Assembly: GCA_034439955.1 (NCBI GenBank)
Contig: JAWXBJ010000195.1
Span: 1-41,589 of the forward strand
Reading direction: 5' to 3'
Source of the DNA: UBA7672 sp034439955
Lineage (GTDB): Bacteria; Pseudomonadota; Alphaproteobacteria; Caulobacterales; Hyphomonadaceae
Length of the DNA stretch: 41,589 nucleotides
This document shows positions 23,204 through 32,901 of this stretch, piece after piece. Every line of letters starts with the position of its first letter. Within the stretch, counting starts at the first letter, position 1. Made by a program: the position numbers and the translations under genes. Under the pieces are notes generated by a model. It saw only the letters and a list, made by a program, of their open reading frames with translations, was not told the DNA's origin and ran no database searches.

Positions 23204-25951
23204 ATGAAATCCTCACGCCGTTCTATCAGCGCCTTCCTTATCGCGACGTCGGCCCTCATCGCGCCGAGCGCATTCAGCCAGGAGGTAGCGACCCAGCAGC
23301 AGGAGCCAACACCCTCTGCGGTCGATCCGACCGGCGCCGAACAAACCACCAGCGTAGAACAGCAAGGCCAGGGCGAACAGGCGGCCGACGTAATCGTGGT
23401 TCGAGGCGATTTCATCCCGGAACCCCTGCAGGAAACTTCGGAGGTCGCGGCCTTCCTTACCGACCTGGATCTGGCGCGGCAGGGTGATTCCGACGCGGCC
23501 TCTGCCTTGGGTCGCGTGACCGGCCTGTCCGTCGTGGAAGGCCGTTTTGTCTATGTGCGCGGCCTTGGCGAGCGCTATTCGTCCGCCTTGCTGAACGGGT
23601 CCCCCCTGCCGTCTCCCGAGCCGCTGCAACGCGTGGTGCCGCTCGACCTGTTCCCGGCGAGCGTGCTCTCGGGCGTGATGGTTCAAAAAAGCTATTCGGT
23701 CGAGTTTCCTGGAGAATTCGGCGGAGGCGTCGTCAACCTTTCAACCAAAAGCATTCCCGACGAGAATTTCCTTCAGGTCGGCGCAGGTTTCAGCGCCAAC
23801 AGCGAAACAAGCCTGGCCAAAGGCTACACGTATGACGGCTCGGAGACCGATTGGTTGGGCTTTGACGATGGCCTCCGCAAGACGCCGAACCAGCTGCGTG
23901 AAGCGCTGGTCGCCGGACGCAGGGTCGATGCGAGCCTTGACCTCTTCAACACGGCAAATCCACCCGTGCTCACCAATGCGCAGGAGCGCCAGCGGATCGG
24001 TCAGGGCTTCGAGAACGCCAAGCTTCGGCTTGTGCAAGTCAACGACTCAATCCCGATCAATGGCAGCTTCGATATCAATGGCGGCCGCATTTGGGATTTC
24101 GGCGACACGCGCCTGGGAGTGATCGGGGTCGCTGGCTATTCAAATGACTGGACAACGCGCGACGGCGTCCGGCAGGTCGCTACTGTCGCCGGCAACCGCG
24201 CCGTCGCCGGCGACGACTTCAACTTTACATCGACCACCAACAGTGTCGGCTGGGACGGCCTCCTGACGGCAGGCGTGGCTTTTGGCGAACACTCGATCAA
24301 TCTCACCAACCTCTACGTGCGCCGTACGACGAAACAGGCGCAGGAGCAGTTCGGCTTCAACCTCGGTAACGGCAACTTTCTGCTGAACGAGCGGACGGGC
24401 TGGTATGAGAGGCAGCTCTGGTCATCGCAGCTGGCTGGCGATTTCGACTTTGGCGACCTCGATATTGCCTGGCGCGGCGCTTACGCGCAGACGTCGCGCG
24501 ACGCTCCTTATGAATGGAGTATCGACTACGTCTTTGATCCGACCCTTCAGCGTTACCTGTCGGGAAACAACAGCACGGTCAACGAGACACGTTTTTCACA
24601 GCTCGATGATGAAACCAGCAGCGCCGGCATCGATCTTGTCTACACGCTGCCGATGAGCGGCGTTCGTGACTGGACAATTTCCGCCGGCGCGGCTCACCAG
24701 GACAACAGCCGGGAATCCGAAACGCGTTCATACAACTTCCTGCCGAACGCCTTGAGCCAAGGCCAGCAGCAGCAGCGGGTTGACTTCCTCTTGTCTGACT
24801 TCAATCTTGGACCAAATGTCGGTCAGTTCCAGATCAGTGAATCGACTGGCAACATCGAGAACGCGCCGGCCTATACCGCGCAGCTCGAAGTCTTGTCGGC
24901 CTATCTCAAAGCCGACATCGAGCCCCTTCTTTACCTTCGAACGGCGTTCGGCGCCCGTTGGGAAAAAGCCATCGAGAGCGTACAGCTGATTGATCTTTAT
25001 GGACCGGAGCCGCTGCCCAACAAGGTGAAGAAGGACTATATTCTTCCCGCAGCCACGGTGACCTGGAACTTCCTTGAGGACATGCAGATCCGGATCGGCG
25101 CGTCTCGCACGATCGGACGTCCACAGTTCCGCGAACTTGCCCCGCAAAGCTATTACGATCCCGAATCCGGACGCTTTCTGCGCGGCAACCCCTTCCTTCT
25201 GGATACGAAATTCCGCAACATCGACGCCCGCTACGAGTATTTCTTCGCTCCCGAGCAGTACATCACTGTCGGCGCTTTCTTCAAGGACATCGACCGCCCG
25301 GTCGATAACCTTGCCCAGGCATCGGGCGGCGCATACACCGAAACGACGTTCAACGCTCCGGCGGCGGAAATCCTGGGAGCGGAGTTCGAGGTGAAGAAGA
25401 TCTTCGCCGACCCCTTCCCCGCCATGGCGTGGCTCGCCGGCAAGGACCTTCTTGTGCAGGCAAACTACACCTACTCCGACGCACAGGTGAATGTTGGATC
25501 GGGCGACCAGGTGCTGGTCCGGACAGGGACGATTGCTGAATCCCGTCCCGCCTCCGAATTCCTGATCGACGGCTCCCGACTGCAGGGACAATCGGATCAT
25601 GTGGCGAACCTTCAGCTAGGCTGGGAAGATCCCGTCGCTGGAAGCCAGGGAACGCTGATCGGCACCTATGTCAGCGAGCGCGTCACCAGCCGGGCGGTTT
25701 CATCCGGCGGCACGGTGGTGCCGGACTTCGTTGAAGAACCCGGTCTGATCCTGGATTTCGTCTACCGCAGGGAATTTGACGCAAGCGGCCTTCCGGTTAC
25801 GCTTAGCTTCAAGGCGCAAAACCTTCTTGATGAGGACTATGCCGAAACACAGACTTTCGCTTCCAGCGGAACGTTTCTGGGTGGCGAAGTCACGTTGAAC
25901 GGGTACGACCGCGGCCGTACCTTCTCTGTCGGGGTGTCGACGGCCTTCTGA
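23204..25951 (+). CDS. TonB-dependent outer-membrane receptor
   Basis: This 915-residue protein has a signal peptide (cleavage near 'SAFS|QEVA'), a Gln/Glu-rich stretch, a plug domain (~60-185, with 'VRGLGERYSSALLNGSPLPSPEP' type and 'FPGEFGGGVVNLSTKS' motifs) and a 22-strand barrel filling the rest. It ends in phenylalanine (VGVSTAF), as outer-membrane barrels do. It should bind a nutrient at the surface and import it with TonB-ExbB energy; the ligand cannot be told from sequence. It lies between the beta-helix lipoprotein and gspC, so it may take up a product released by secreted proteins. The ribosome site before ATG 23204 is weak. Confidence 0.9.
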   Translation: MKSSRRSISAFLIATSALIAPSAFSQEVATQQQEPTPSAVDPTGAEQTTSVEQQGQGEQAADVIVVRGDFIPEPLQETSEVAAFLTDLDLARQGDSDAASALGRVTGLSVVEGRFVYVRGLGERYSSALLNGSPLPSPEPLQRVVPLDLFPASVLSGVMVQKSYSVEFPGEFGGGVVNLSTKSIPDENFLQVGAGFSANSETSLAKGYTYDGSETDWLGFDDGLRKTPNQLREALVAGRRVDASLDLFNTANPPVLTNAQERQRIGQGFENAKLRLVQVNDSIPINGSFDINGGRIWDFGDTRLGVIGVAGYSNDWTTRDGVRQVATVAGNRAVAGDDFNFTSTTNSVGWDGLLTAGVAFGEHSINLTNLYVRRTTKQAQEQFGFNLGNGNFLLNERTGWYERQLWSSQLAGDFDFGDLDIAWRGAYAQTSRDAPYEWSIDYVFDPTLQRYLSGNNSTVNETRFSQLDDETSSAGIDLVYTLPMSGVRDWTISAGAAHQDNSRESETRSYNFLPNALSQGQQQQRVDFLLSDFNLGPNVGQFQISESTGNIENAPAYTAQLEVLSAYLKADIEPLLYLRTAFGARWEKAIESVQLIDLYGPEPLPNKVKKDYILPAATVTWNFLEDMQIRIGASRTIGRPQFRELAPQSYYDPESGRFLRGNPFLLDTKFRNIDARYEYFFAPEQYITVGAFFKDIDRPVDNLAQASGGAYTETTFNAPAAEILGAEFEVKKIFADPFPAMAWLAGKDLLVQANYTYSDAQVNVGSGDQVLVRTGTIAESRPASEFLIDGSRLQGQSDHVANLQLGWEDPVAGSQGTLIGTYVSERVTSRAVSSGGTVVPDFVEEPGLILDFVYRREFDASGLPVTLSFKAQNLLDEDYAETQTFASSGTFLGGEVTLNGYDRGRTFSVGVSTAF

Positions 25952-26041
25952 ACAGTTCAGGACGGCGAAGAAGCGTAGTACAGCGGCTTGGGGGAAGAGT
26001 TCGGTCGAAGAACCCGTCCTTCCTCTTGGCCGCAAGGAGCG

Positions 26042-26848
26042 ATGGTGATCTCAATTGCCGGAATCGGGCAGCCTCTGCGCAGCAGTCTTCTGGCTGTGCT
26101 GGAGTTGGTGTGCCTGGCATCGGTTGGGGCCGGCGCCGCAGCCCTTTTCTGGGCCCTTGTCACGCCAGTTGGCGCGCTCGCCGGTTCGGCGCTTCCGCCT
26201 GCCGCTCTGGCCGGGCAGCCCACCTCGCTCAGCGCGGCGCTTCTGGATGATCCGTTTCTTCGCACCGGCGCTGGCGCCATGGCGCAGGGCTCACTTGCCA
26301 CATCGCCCGATTATGTTTTGCACTCGACCCGCGTTGGCGGCTGGGGAGAAGGGTCGGCCATTCTATCGACGCCCGGCCAGCCCCAGGCCGCTTATTCTGT
26401 CGGAGACGCCATCGGCCCAGGCGCCCGTCTCGTCAGCGTATCTGCGGACCGGGTGGAAGTCGAACAGAGCGGCGGTCGGAAAATGATCGCGTTCGCGCCC
26501 ATTGCGGGGGGGTCTGCTGCCAGCCTTGCGGGCCCTCCGCCAGTGACGGCAGGTCCAGGATCCGCGCCGATCGACCGGGCCTCGCTGATGAATGCGATGG
26601 TGCTGCGCCCTGTCGAACGAGGCGGCTCCGTCGCCGGCTTTGAGATTATTCCCCGGGGAGCGTCGGCCCCCCTCGTCGCGGCGGGCCTTCAGCCCGGAGA
26701 CGTCGTCACCGATGTGAACGGATTGCGGTTCAGCGAGGAAAGCCTGCCGGATCTGCAGGCGCAAATCCTCGGCGGCGGCCCCATTGAAATCCGGTTCGAA
26801 CGAGCCGGACAGACAATGACAACCAAGCTCGAAAAGGTCGCCCCATGA
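26042..26848 (+). CDS. gspC: T2SS inner-membrane protein GspC
   Basis: The product is 268 residues with a cytoplasmic stub, one TM helix (~15-40), an HR domain (~85-155, 'YSVGDAIGPGARLVSVSADRVEVEQ') and a C-terminal PDZ domain (~190-265, 'GLQPGDVVTDVNGLRF'). GspC links the secretin GspD to the inner-membrane platform and helps choose substrates. AAGGAG (26034-26039) lies only 2 bases before ATG 26042 but 5 before the next codon, GTG 26045, which may be the true start. It is the first gene of the gsp operon. The 90-base gap after the TonB gene contains an inverted repeat (25959-25965 with 26014-26020). Confidence 0.9.
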   Translation: MVISIAGIGQPLRSSLLAVLELVCLASVGAGAAALFWALVTPVGALAGSALPPAALAGQPTSLSAALLDDPFLRTGAGAMAQGSLATSPDYVLHSTRVGGWGEGSAILSTPGQPQAAYSVGDAIGPGARLVSVSADRVEVEQSGGRKMIAFAPIAGGSAASLAGPPPVTAGPGSAPIDRASLMNAMVLRPVERGGSVAGFEIIPRGASAPLVAAGLQPGDVVTDVNGLRFSEESLPDLQAQILGGGPIEIRFERAGQTMTTKLEKVAP

Positions 26849-28911
26849 GCCCAGCATCCCGCCATACGCTGGCGCGCTGGACGCTGGCGGCCGCGCTTGC
26901 CTTCGGCTCGCCCATAGCTTTACCGCAGGAACCGGGACAGCAATCTCTCAACGTGCAGAGCGCCGACATCCGCGCTTTCATTCAGGACGTGTCGCGCGCG
27001 ACCGGGCGAACCTTCGTGATCGATCCGCGCGTGCAAGGCACCGTCACGATCGCATCGGGCGCTCCCCTGTCGGCCGAGCAGATGTACGAAGTGTTTCTCG
27101 CTACGCTCCGGGCGCATGGCTATGTCGTCATCCCGACATCGTCGGGAGCGCTCCGCGTCGCTCCCGATGCCGACGCGGCCACGCAGCCTTCAGGTCCGGG
27201 CGGCGAGCGCTTCGTCACCCAAGTCGTCCGGTTGAAATCGCGCGACGCGGCGACGATCCTCTCGGTTATCCAGCCCCTCGTCGGCCGAGGCGGACAGGTG
27301 AGCGCGGCCCAGCGCACCAACGCCATCGTCATTACCGATTTCGCCGACAATGTGCGGCGACTGACCGCCCTGGTGAACGATCTCGACCGCGACACCGATA
27401 CGATCGATATCCTGACGCTGAAGAATTCGCGCGCGTCCGCCCTCGTCACGGCGCTCCGCGAGATCACGGGCGGCGGAGCGGACCCCGCAAAATCCTTCTC
27501 AGCGGCGAGCTTCACAGCGGTTGATCGCAGCAATTCGATCGTGATCCGAGGTCCGGTCGAGACGGTGGCGCGGTTGCGACAGGTTGCCGCCGCGCTGGAT
27601 GAGCAGGCCCGGCCGACGGGCGATACACGCGTGATCTTTCTCGAACATATCGACGCAGCGCAAATCGTCCAGCTGATGCAGACGCTCCTTGATCAGCCCT
27701 CCGCGCCTGCCGCCTCGCCAGATGGCCAGGCGTCAGGCGTTTCCACTCCGAACCCCAGCCAGCGCGGATCGGTCGCGGTATTCGAAGGGGCCAACGCAAT
27801 CGTCATCCGCGCGGATCCAACCGTTCAACTCGAGCTTGAGGATATCGTCCGCAAGCTCGACCGCCGCAGCGAACAGGTGCTTGTCCAAGCCATCGTGGTC
27901 GAGGTGTCCGACGGGACCGCCCGCGATCTTGGCGTGCAGTTCCTGCTGGCCGGCAAGGATGGAAGTAGCCTGCCCTTTTTCGCCACCAGCTATCCCAGCG
28001 CCTCGCCAAATCTTCTGTCGATTGCTGCGGCCGCAGCCGGAACCAACAGCCTGCCGGCCGATTCGCCGCTGCTGCAGGACCTGCAGGACGCAGCCATCGG
28101 GACGCTGCTGAATTCGGCGGGCGGCATTGGCGGTCTGGCGAGCGACCTCAACGGCGACGGGCTTTTCGGCATGATCATCAACGCCGTGAAGCGGGATAGT
28201 GGATCCAATCTCTTGTCCACCCCTTCCATTCTGACCTTGAACAACAAGGAGGCGACGATCCTTGTTGGACAAGACGTTCCCATCACGACCGGTGAAGTCC
28301 TGAGCGGCAACAACAACAATCCCTTCAGGACGATCGAGCGGCAGGATATCGGCGTCAAGCTGTCTGTCCGTCCCCAGATCAATGGCGACGGCGCCATCAC
28401 CCTCTATTTGCGGCAGGAAGTCTCCAGCGTGGCCGCCCCGCTCAACGCCAGCAGCGAGCTGGTGTTCAACAAGCGTGAAATCGAGACGACCGTGCTCGTC
28501 GACAATGGCGAGGTGGTCGTACTCGGCGGCCTGCTCGATCAAGGCGACCGCGTGACGGCGGAGAAAGTACCGCTTCTCGGTGATTTGCCGTTGGTCGGAG
28601 GACTGTTCCGGTCGGAATCGCGCGAACGCGTCCAGACGAACCTGATGATATTCATTCGACCCGTGGTGTTGCGCAGCCCGGCGGAAGCGCGGGCCGCGAC
28701 GCAGCCTGAGTTCGACCGGATGCTGCGAATGCAGCAGGAAACCGACAGCCAGGGCCGTAGTTCGCTGGATGAAGCCATTCCCGAACCCTTTGGTCCGCTG
28801 CCGGAGGCGCCGCCGGCTGTTGCCGGGCCGGATCCCGCGTTTTTACCCCCCGCCCCCGCTTCTCCCTCGGCAACCTTCGAGCCCGTCGCTGCAGCTCCAG
28901 GATCCGGGTGA
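26845..28911 (+). CDS. gspD: T2SS secretin GspD
   Basis: This 688-residue outer-membrane channel has a Sec signal peptide without lipobox (cleavage near 'IALPQ'), an N0 domain (~30-110, 'NVQSADIRAFIQDVSRATG'), three N1-N3 repeats, and a secretin core (~355-640) with 'SNLLSTPSILTLNNKEATILVGQDVPI' type and 'VPLLGDLPLVGGLFR' motifs. A Pro-rich tail ends the protein. No pilotin gene is nearby. Its start overlaps the gspC stop (ATGA). Confidence 0.96.
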   Translation: MSPASRHTLARWTLAAALAFGSPIALPQEPGQQSLNVQSADIRAFIQDVSRATGRTFVIDPRVQGTVTIASGAPLSAEQMYEVFLATLRAHGYVVIPTSSGALRVAPDADAATQPSGPGGERFVTQVVRLKSRDAATILSVIQPLVGRGGQVSAAQRTNAIVITDFADNVRRLTALVNDLDRDTDTIDILTLKNSRASALVTALREITGGGADPAKSFSAASFTAVDRSNSIVIRGPVETVARLRQVAAALDEQARPTGDTRVIFLEHIDAAQIVQLMQTLLDQPSAPAASPDGQASGVSTPNPSQRGSVAVFEGANAIVIRADPTVQLELEDIVRKLDRRSEQVLVQAIVVEVSDGTARDLGVQFLLAGKDGSSLPFFATSYPSASPNLLSIAAAAAGTNSLPADSPLLQDLQDAAIGTLLNSAGGIGGLASDLNGDGLFGMIINAVKRDSGSNLLSTPSILTLNNKEATILVGQDVPITTGEVLSGNNNNPFRTIERQDIGVKLSVRPQINGDGAITLYLRQEVSSVAAPLNASSELVFNKREIETTVLVDNGEVVVLGGLLDQGDRVTAEKVPLLGDLPLVGGLFRSESRERVQTNLMIFIRPVVLRSPAEARAATQPEFDRMLRMQQETDSQGRSSLDEAIPEPFGPLPEAPPAVAGPDPAFLPPAPASPSATFEPVAAAPGSG

Positions 28912-30398
28912 TGCAGGCCGGCGGGACACGTCTTCCTTATCCATTCGCGCGTCAGCATGGCGTCATCGACCTGGGTGGCGACACGTTGGCGCGCATCTGC
29001 CTGAAGCAAGGCGCGGATCCGATGGCGCTCATCGAAGTTCGCCGCGTGATTGGCTTGCCCATAGAAGTTGAAACCGCAGCCCCCGCGCAGTTCGAACGGA
29101 AACTGTCCGAAGTCTACTCCGCGACTGGCCTCGACATCGGAGGGGCGGAGGATATCGGGCGGGCGGGCGGTCTCACGGATCTGATCGACCACATGCCAGC
29201 GATCGCGGATCTCCTCGACACGCGTGATGACGCTCCTATCATCCGCTTCATCAATGGCCTCATCGCGGAGGCGGCGCGGCTGGGCGCCTCGGATGTTCAT
29301 ATCGAGCCCTATGACGCGCATCTTGTTGTTCGAATGCGGGTCGATGGCGTGCTCAGCGAAGCCGCGCGTCTGACGGCACGGCTTGGACCGCTGCTGGTGT
29401 CCCGTGTGAAGGTGATGGCTCGTCTCGATATCGCTGAACGGCGCCTGCCTCAGGATGGGCGCATCTCGCTCGCTCTTGGAGGACGCACGCTCGACGTTCG
29501 CGTCTCCACCCTGCCGTCAAAGGCGGGTGAACGGGTGGTGCTGCGCCTGCTCGATCGCGACAAGGCCGAACTGACGCTCGACGATCTTGGAATGCCGCCC
29601 GCCGTCGTTACCGCTTTCCGCGCCGCTTTGCGTGAACCCAATGGCATCGTGCTGGTGACGGGGCCGACCGGGTCGGGAAAGACCACCACGCTCTATGCGG
29701 GGCTGCGTCTACTCAATGACGGCGCGCAGAGCATTCTCACAGTCGAGGATCCCGTCGAGTATGCTGTCGAGGGCGTCGGACAGACGCAGGTCAACGCCAA
29801 GGTCGGAATGACCTTCGCCGCCGGGCTGCGCGCCATCCTGAGACAGGACCCGGACATTGTTCTGGTGGGTGAAATCCGCGATTCGGAAACAGCGCAGATC
29901 GCGGTCCAGGCCAGCCTGACCGGCCACCTCGTCCTTTCGACCGTCCATACCAACGACGCCATCGGGGCGGTGACGCGCCTGCGCGACATGGGCGTTGAGC
30001 CGTTCCTGCTCGCCTCGACCCTCAGGGTCATCCTCGCCCAGCGTCTGGTTCGGCGTCTCTGCCCGGCTTGTCGCCGGGCGGACATCGCCGACGCGGCCAT
30101 CGCCTCCCTTTCCGGCATCGAGATCGGCGCACCGGTCTTTCGCGCTACGGGCTGCGCTTCCTGCGCAGGCACGGGCTATGTAGGCCGGGTCGGCCTTTAC
30201 GAAATCGTCCGGATCGACGACGCGCTGCGCCGCCTGATCGGATCCAACGCCAACGAAAGTGAAATGTCGGCGCTCGCCTTCACGAACGGAGCCACCCTGT
30301 CGCACACAGCGCGTGAGTATGTCCGAAACGGTGTGACTACGGTTGAGGAAGCCGTTCGCGTCATCCGGCAGGAGGCCAACGCCCATGCCGACCTATGA
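28911..30398 (+). CDS. gspE: T2SS ATPase GspE
   Basis: This 495-residue cytoplasmic ATPase drives pseudopilus assembly. It has an N-domain (~1-110), Walker A 'GPTGSGKTTT' (about 249-258), an Asp box 'ILTVEDPVEY', Walker B 'RQDPDIVLVGEIRDSE' and a His box 'LSTVHTND'. A four-Cys zinc site (CPAC near 383 and CASC near 411) is typical of true GspE. ATG 28911 overlaps the gspD TGA by one base; GTG 28908 is an equal alternative. Confidence 0.96.
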   Translation: MQAGGTRLPYPFARQHGVIDLGGDTLARICLKQGADPMALIEVRRVIGLPIEVETAAPAQFERKLSEVYSATGLDIGGAEDIGRAGGLTDLIDHMPAIADLLDTRDDAPIIRFINGLIAEAARLGASDVHIEPYDAHLVVRMRVDGVLSEAARLTARLGPLLVSRVKVMARLDIAERRLPQDGRISLALGGRTLDVRVSTLPSKAGERVVLRLLDRDKAELTLDDLGMPPAVVTAFRAALREPNGIVLVTGPTGSGKTTTLYAGLRLLNDGAQSILTVEDPVEYAVEGVGQTQVNAKVGMTFAAGLRAILRQDPDIVLVGEIRDSETAQIAVQASLTGHLVLSTVHTNDAIGAVTRLRDMGVEPFLLASTLRVILAQRLVRRLCPACRRADIADAAIASLSGIEIGAPVFRATGCASCAGTGYVGRVGLYEIVRIDDALRRLIGSNANESEMSALAFTNGATLSHTAREYVRNGVTTVEEAVRVIRQEANAHADL

Positions 30399-31596
30399 CT
30401 ATGTCGCCATCGACCAGAATGGCCGGACGAGATCAGGCCGCCTCGCCAGTTCCGACCAGGGAGCGGCGCGCACATCAGTCGAACGCCGTGGACTGGTCCT
30501 GACCAGCCTGACGGCGGGAGCGGCCGTCAATGCGCGGCCCGCATCCTCTGTCCGGGACACGAAGCTCGGCGGAAAGCCGCTCGCCCTTGTGACCCGCCAG
30601 CTTGCGACTCTCGTCACGGTAGCTCCCCTTGAGGAAGCGCTTCGCACGCTGGCCGAGCAGACCGAGACCCCCCGTATCCGGCGGATTCTTGAAAACACGC
30701 ATGGCGGCGTCGTTGAAGGCTTGCGTCTTTCCGACGCCATGGCGCGGTCCGGCGCCGCTTTTCCGTTGACCTACCGCGCTATGGTTTCAGCGGGCGAAAC
30801 GTCTGGCGCGCTTCCAGCGATTCTGGAGCGCCTCGCCGATCTTCTCGAGAAACAGCAGGATGTTCGCTCCAGGGTGACGGCGGCGCTGGTCTATCCGCTG
30901 GTGCTGGCCTGTGTCGCGACCCTGGTGATGATCGCGCTGATGACATTTGTCGTTCCAAAAGTGGTCGATCAGTTCAACACCTCAGGACAGACCCTTCCAG
31001 GGCTCACCCTTGGTGTCATCTTCATATCGAACCTGATGCTCAACTGGGGCTGGCTGATCGCGTCGTTCATTGTCGCTGGAGCTTTCGCCTTCTCCTGGGG
31101 CATGGGGAGATCCGGATTTCGGCTTGCAGTCGATAGGACGATACTTGGCCTGCCGGTCATCGGGCGCCTGCTTCGCGACGTCGAGGCGGCGGGGCTGGCG
31201 CGTTCTCTGGCTACCATGATATCGAGCGGTCTGCCAATTCTCGAAGCCCTTCAACTGGCCGGCCGGACGACCCGCAACAGCGTCATCCGCGCGGCGACCG
31301 CCAGGATGGCCATCGCGGTCAGCGAAGGCGCCGGGCTTTCCACCGCCATGCGCCGCTCCGACGTGTTTCCGCCGCTGCTTGTCTATCTCGCCGCCAACGG
31401 CGAAAACAGCGGCAAGCTGGAGCCGATGCTGGACCGGGCGGCGGACTATCTTGAGCGGGAATTCCGGACCGCGACGTCAATTGCGCTCAGCCTTCTGGAA
31501 CCTGCGATAATCGTCATCATGGGAGGCGTCGTATGCCTTGTGATACTTTCAATCCTGCTGCCGATCCTTCAGATCAACACCCTTGCGGCCGCATGA
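30385..31596 (+). CDS. gspF: T2SS platform protein GspF
   Basis: This 403-residue polytopic protein has two T2SSF domains (~70-190 and ~270-395) and three TM helices (~170-190, ~220-245, ~375-398). The start 'MPTYDYVAIDQNGR' is the classic GspF N-terminus. ATG 30385 has a full AGGAGG site (30370-30375) inside the end of gspE, which it overlaps by 14 bases. GspF rotates or feeds pseudopilins under GspE power. Confidence 0.96.
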   Translation: MPTYDYVAIDQNGRTRSGRLASSDQGAARTSVERRGLVLTSLTAGAAVNARPASSVRDTKLGGKPLALVTRQLATLVTVAPLEEALRTLAEQTETPRIRRILENTHGGVVEGLRLSDAMARSGAAFPLTYRAMVSAGETSGALPAILERLADLLEKQQDVRSRVTAALVYPLVLACVATLVMIALMTFVVPKVVDQFNTSGQTLPGLTLGVIFISNLMLNWGWLIASFIVAGAFAFSWGMGRSGFRLAVDRTILGLPVIGRLLRDVEAAGLARSLATMISSGLPILEALQLAGRTTRNSVIRAATARMAIAVSEGAGLSTAMRRSDVFPPLLVYLAANGENSGKLEPMLDRAADYLEREFRTATSIALSLLEPAIIVIMGGVVCLVILSILLPILQINTLAAA

Positions 31597-32024
31597 GCCG
31601 GCGCCCTGATCCAGAATCAGGCTTCAGCCTGATCGAACTCATGGTGGTGATCGTCATCATCGGTCTGCTGTCGACGGTGGTGCTCATAAACGTGCTTCCG
31701 AGCCGGGACCGGGCGATGGTTGAAAAGGCAAAGGCCGATATTGCGGTGCTGGAGCAGGCGGTCGAAGGCTTCAAGCTGGACAACTTTTCCTATCCGAAGA
31801 CCGAAACCGGCCTCGATGCGCTGGTCACAGCGCCGGCCGAACTGGCGCGGCCCGAACGCTATCGTGAAGGCGGATACATACGGCGTCTTCCAAACGATCC
31901 CTGGGGCGCCGCCTATCGCTATGCCTATCCCGGCCGCACGCGCTCCTTCGACATCTATTCGCTTGGGGCGGATGGCGCCGAAGGCGGCGAAGGTCAGGAC
32001 GCTGACATCGGCAACTGGAACTGA
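31593..32024 (+). CDS. gspG: T2SS major pseudopilin GspG
   Basis: This 143-residue prepilin has a short leader ending in Gly10, cleaved before Phe11, then 'FSLIELMVVIVIIGLL' with Glu at mature position 5. The C-domain has 'YPKTETGLDALV' and 'DPWGAAYRYAYPG', typical of GspG, with Asp residues of the calcium site ('GADGAEGGEGQDADIGNW'). It polymerises into the pseudopilus. The ATGA overlap with gspF fixes the start. The prepilin peptidase GspO is not in this window. Confidence 0.97.
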   Translation: MSRRPDPESGFSLIELMVVIVIIGLLSTVVLINVLPSRDRAMVEKAKADIAVLEQAVEGFKLDNFSYPKTETGLDALVTAPAELARPERYREGGYIRRLPNDPWGAAYRYAYPGRTRSFDIYSLGADGAEGGEGQDADIGNWN

Positions 32025-32036
32025 GGTCAGGCAAGA

Positions 32037-32549
32037 GTGAAAGGATTTTCCTCGCACAAGAGCACGGCGCCGGCTGGAAGCGGGCGAGCTTCGCGATCAC
32101 GCGATGATCCGGGATTCACGCTTGTCGAGATGATGGTGGTGCTGACCATCTTGGCGCTCGCGAGCACGCTCGTTCTCCTCAACGGCCCGGGATTGGGGCC
32201 CAGCCTGTCCCGGGAGGCCGACGAATTCGCCGGCCGTCTGTCCGCCGCGCGCGACATGGCGCTCATCGCGAACCGCGCTGTATCCGTGACGCTGACACCC
32301 GACGGATATGACGTGAAGGTACGTTCGCGAGCTGGCTGGGTCCCGCCCGGCGGAGAACGCGCCTTCACTGGCTGGGCGGACGGCACGTCGGCTTCGCGGG
32401 GCGAGGCGCCGCTGCCCGCGACCCTGACCTTCGACTCCATTGGACTGGCCGAACCCATGCGTATCTGGCTCTATCGCAACGGTTCGTCGGAGGTGATTGC
32501 GATCGACGGCGCTGGCAACGTCGGAAGGCTGCGCCCCGATGAGCGGTGA
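32037..32549 (+). CDS. gspH: T2SS minor pseudopilin GspH
   Basis: The GTG at 32037 gives 170 residues with a long 26-residue leader before the cleavage site 'DDPG|FTLVEMMVVLTILAL'. The C-domain is GspH-like ('AARDMALIANRAVSVTLTPDGYDV'). It belongs to the pseudopilus tip or shaft. The leader is unusually long, but no start closer to the cleavage site exists. It lies 12 bases after gspG, the largest gap inside the gsp operon. Confidence 0.88.
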   Translation: MKGFSSHKSTAPAGSGRASRSRDDPGFTLVEMMVVLTILALASTLVLLNGPGLGPSLSREADEFAGRLSAARDMALIANRAVSVTLTPDGYDVKVRSRAGWVPPGGERAFTGWADGTSASRGEAPLPATLTFDSIGLAEPMRIWLYRNGSSEVIAIDGAGNVGRLRPDER

Positions 32550-32901
32550 AGCCGGGTTCTCGCTTCTTGAGGTCGTTGTTGCGACGGCCGTCTTCGGTCT
32601 TGGCGCGACCGCCATGCTGAATGTACTGGGCGAAAGCCAGCGCTCGCACGCATCTCTGGAGACCCGCGCAATCGCGCGAATCGTCGCCGAAAATCACCTG
32701 GTTGAAGTCATGGCGACACAGGCGCCGCCGCCTACGGGCGTCGATGCCGGAAAGGATCTAGCGCTTGATCGCACATGGCTCTGGGAAAGACGCGTCGGCC
32801 CTTCGCCGCAAGCTGGAATCCTGCGCATCGACGTGGCCGTGCGCGAAGCTGGCCGCGCGCAGATTGTCGCTGAACTCTCCAGCTTCAGGGCGTCCCGATG
32901 A
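32539..32901 (+). CDS. gspI: T2SS minor pseudopilin GspI
   Basis: This encodes 120 residues. The leader MSGEAG is cleaved before 'FSLLEVVVATAVFGLGATAML', with Glu at mature position 5. The C-domain has 'ENHLVEVMA' and 'WLWERRV', typical of GspI, which nucleates the GspI-J-K tip complex. ATG 32539 overlaps gspH by 11 bases. Confidence 0.92.
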   Translation: MSGEAGFSLLEVVVATAVFGLGATAMLNVLGESQRSHASLETRAIARIVAENHLVEVMATQAPPPTGVDAGKDLALDRTWLWERRVGPSPQAGILRIDVAVREAGRAQIVAELSSFRASR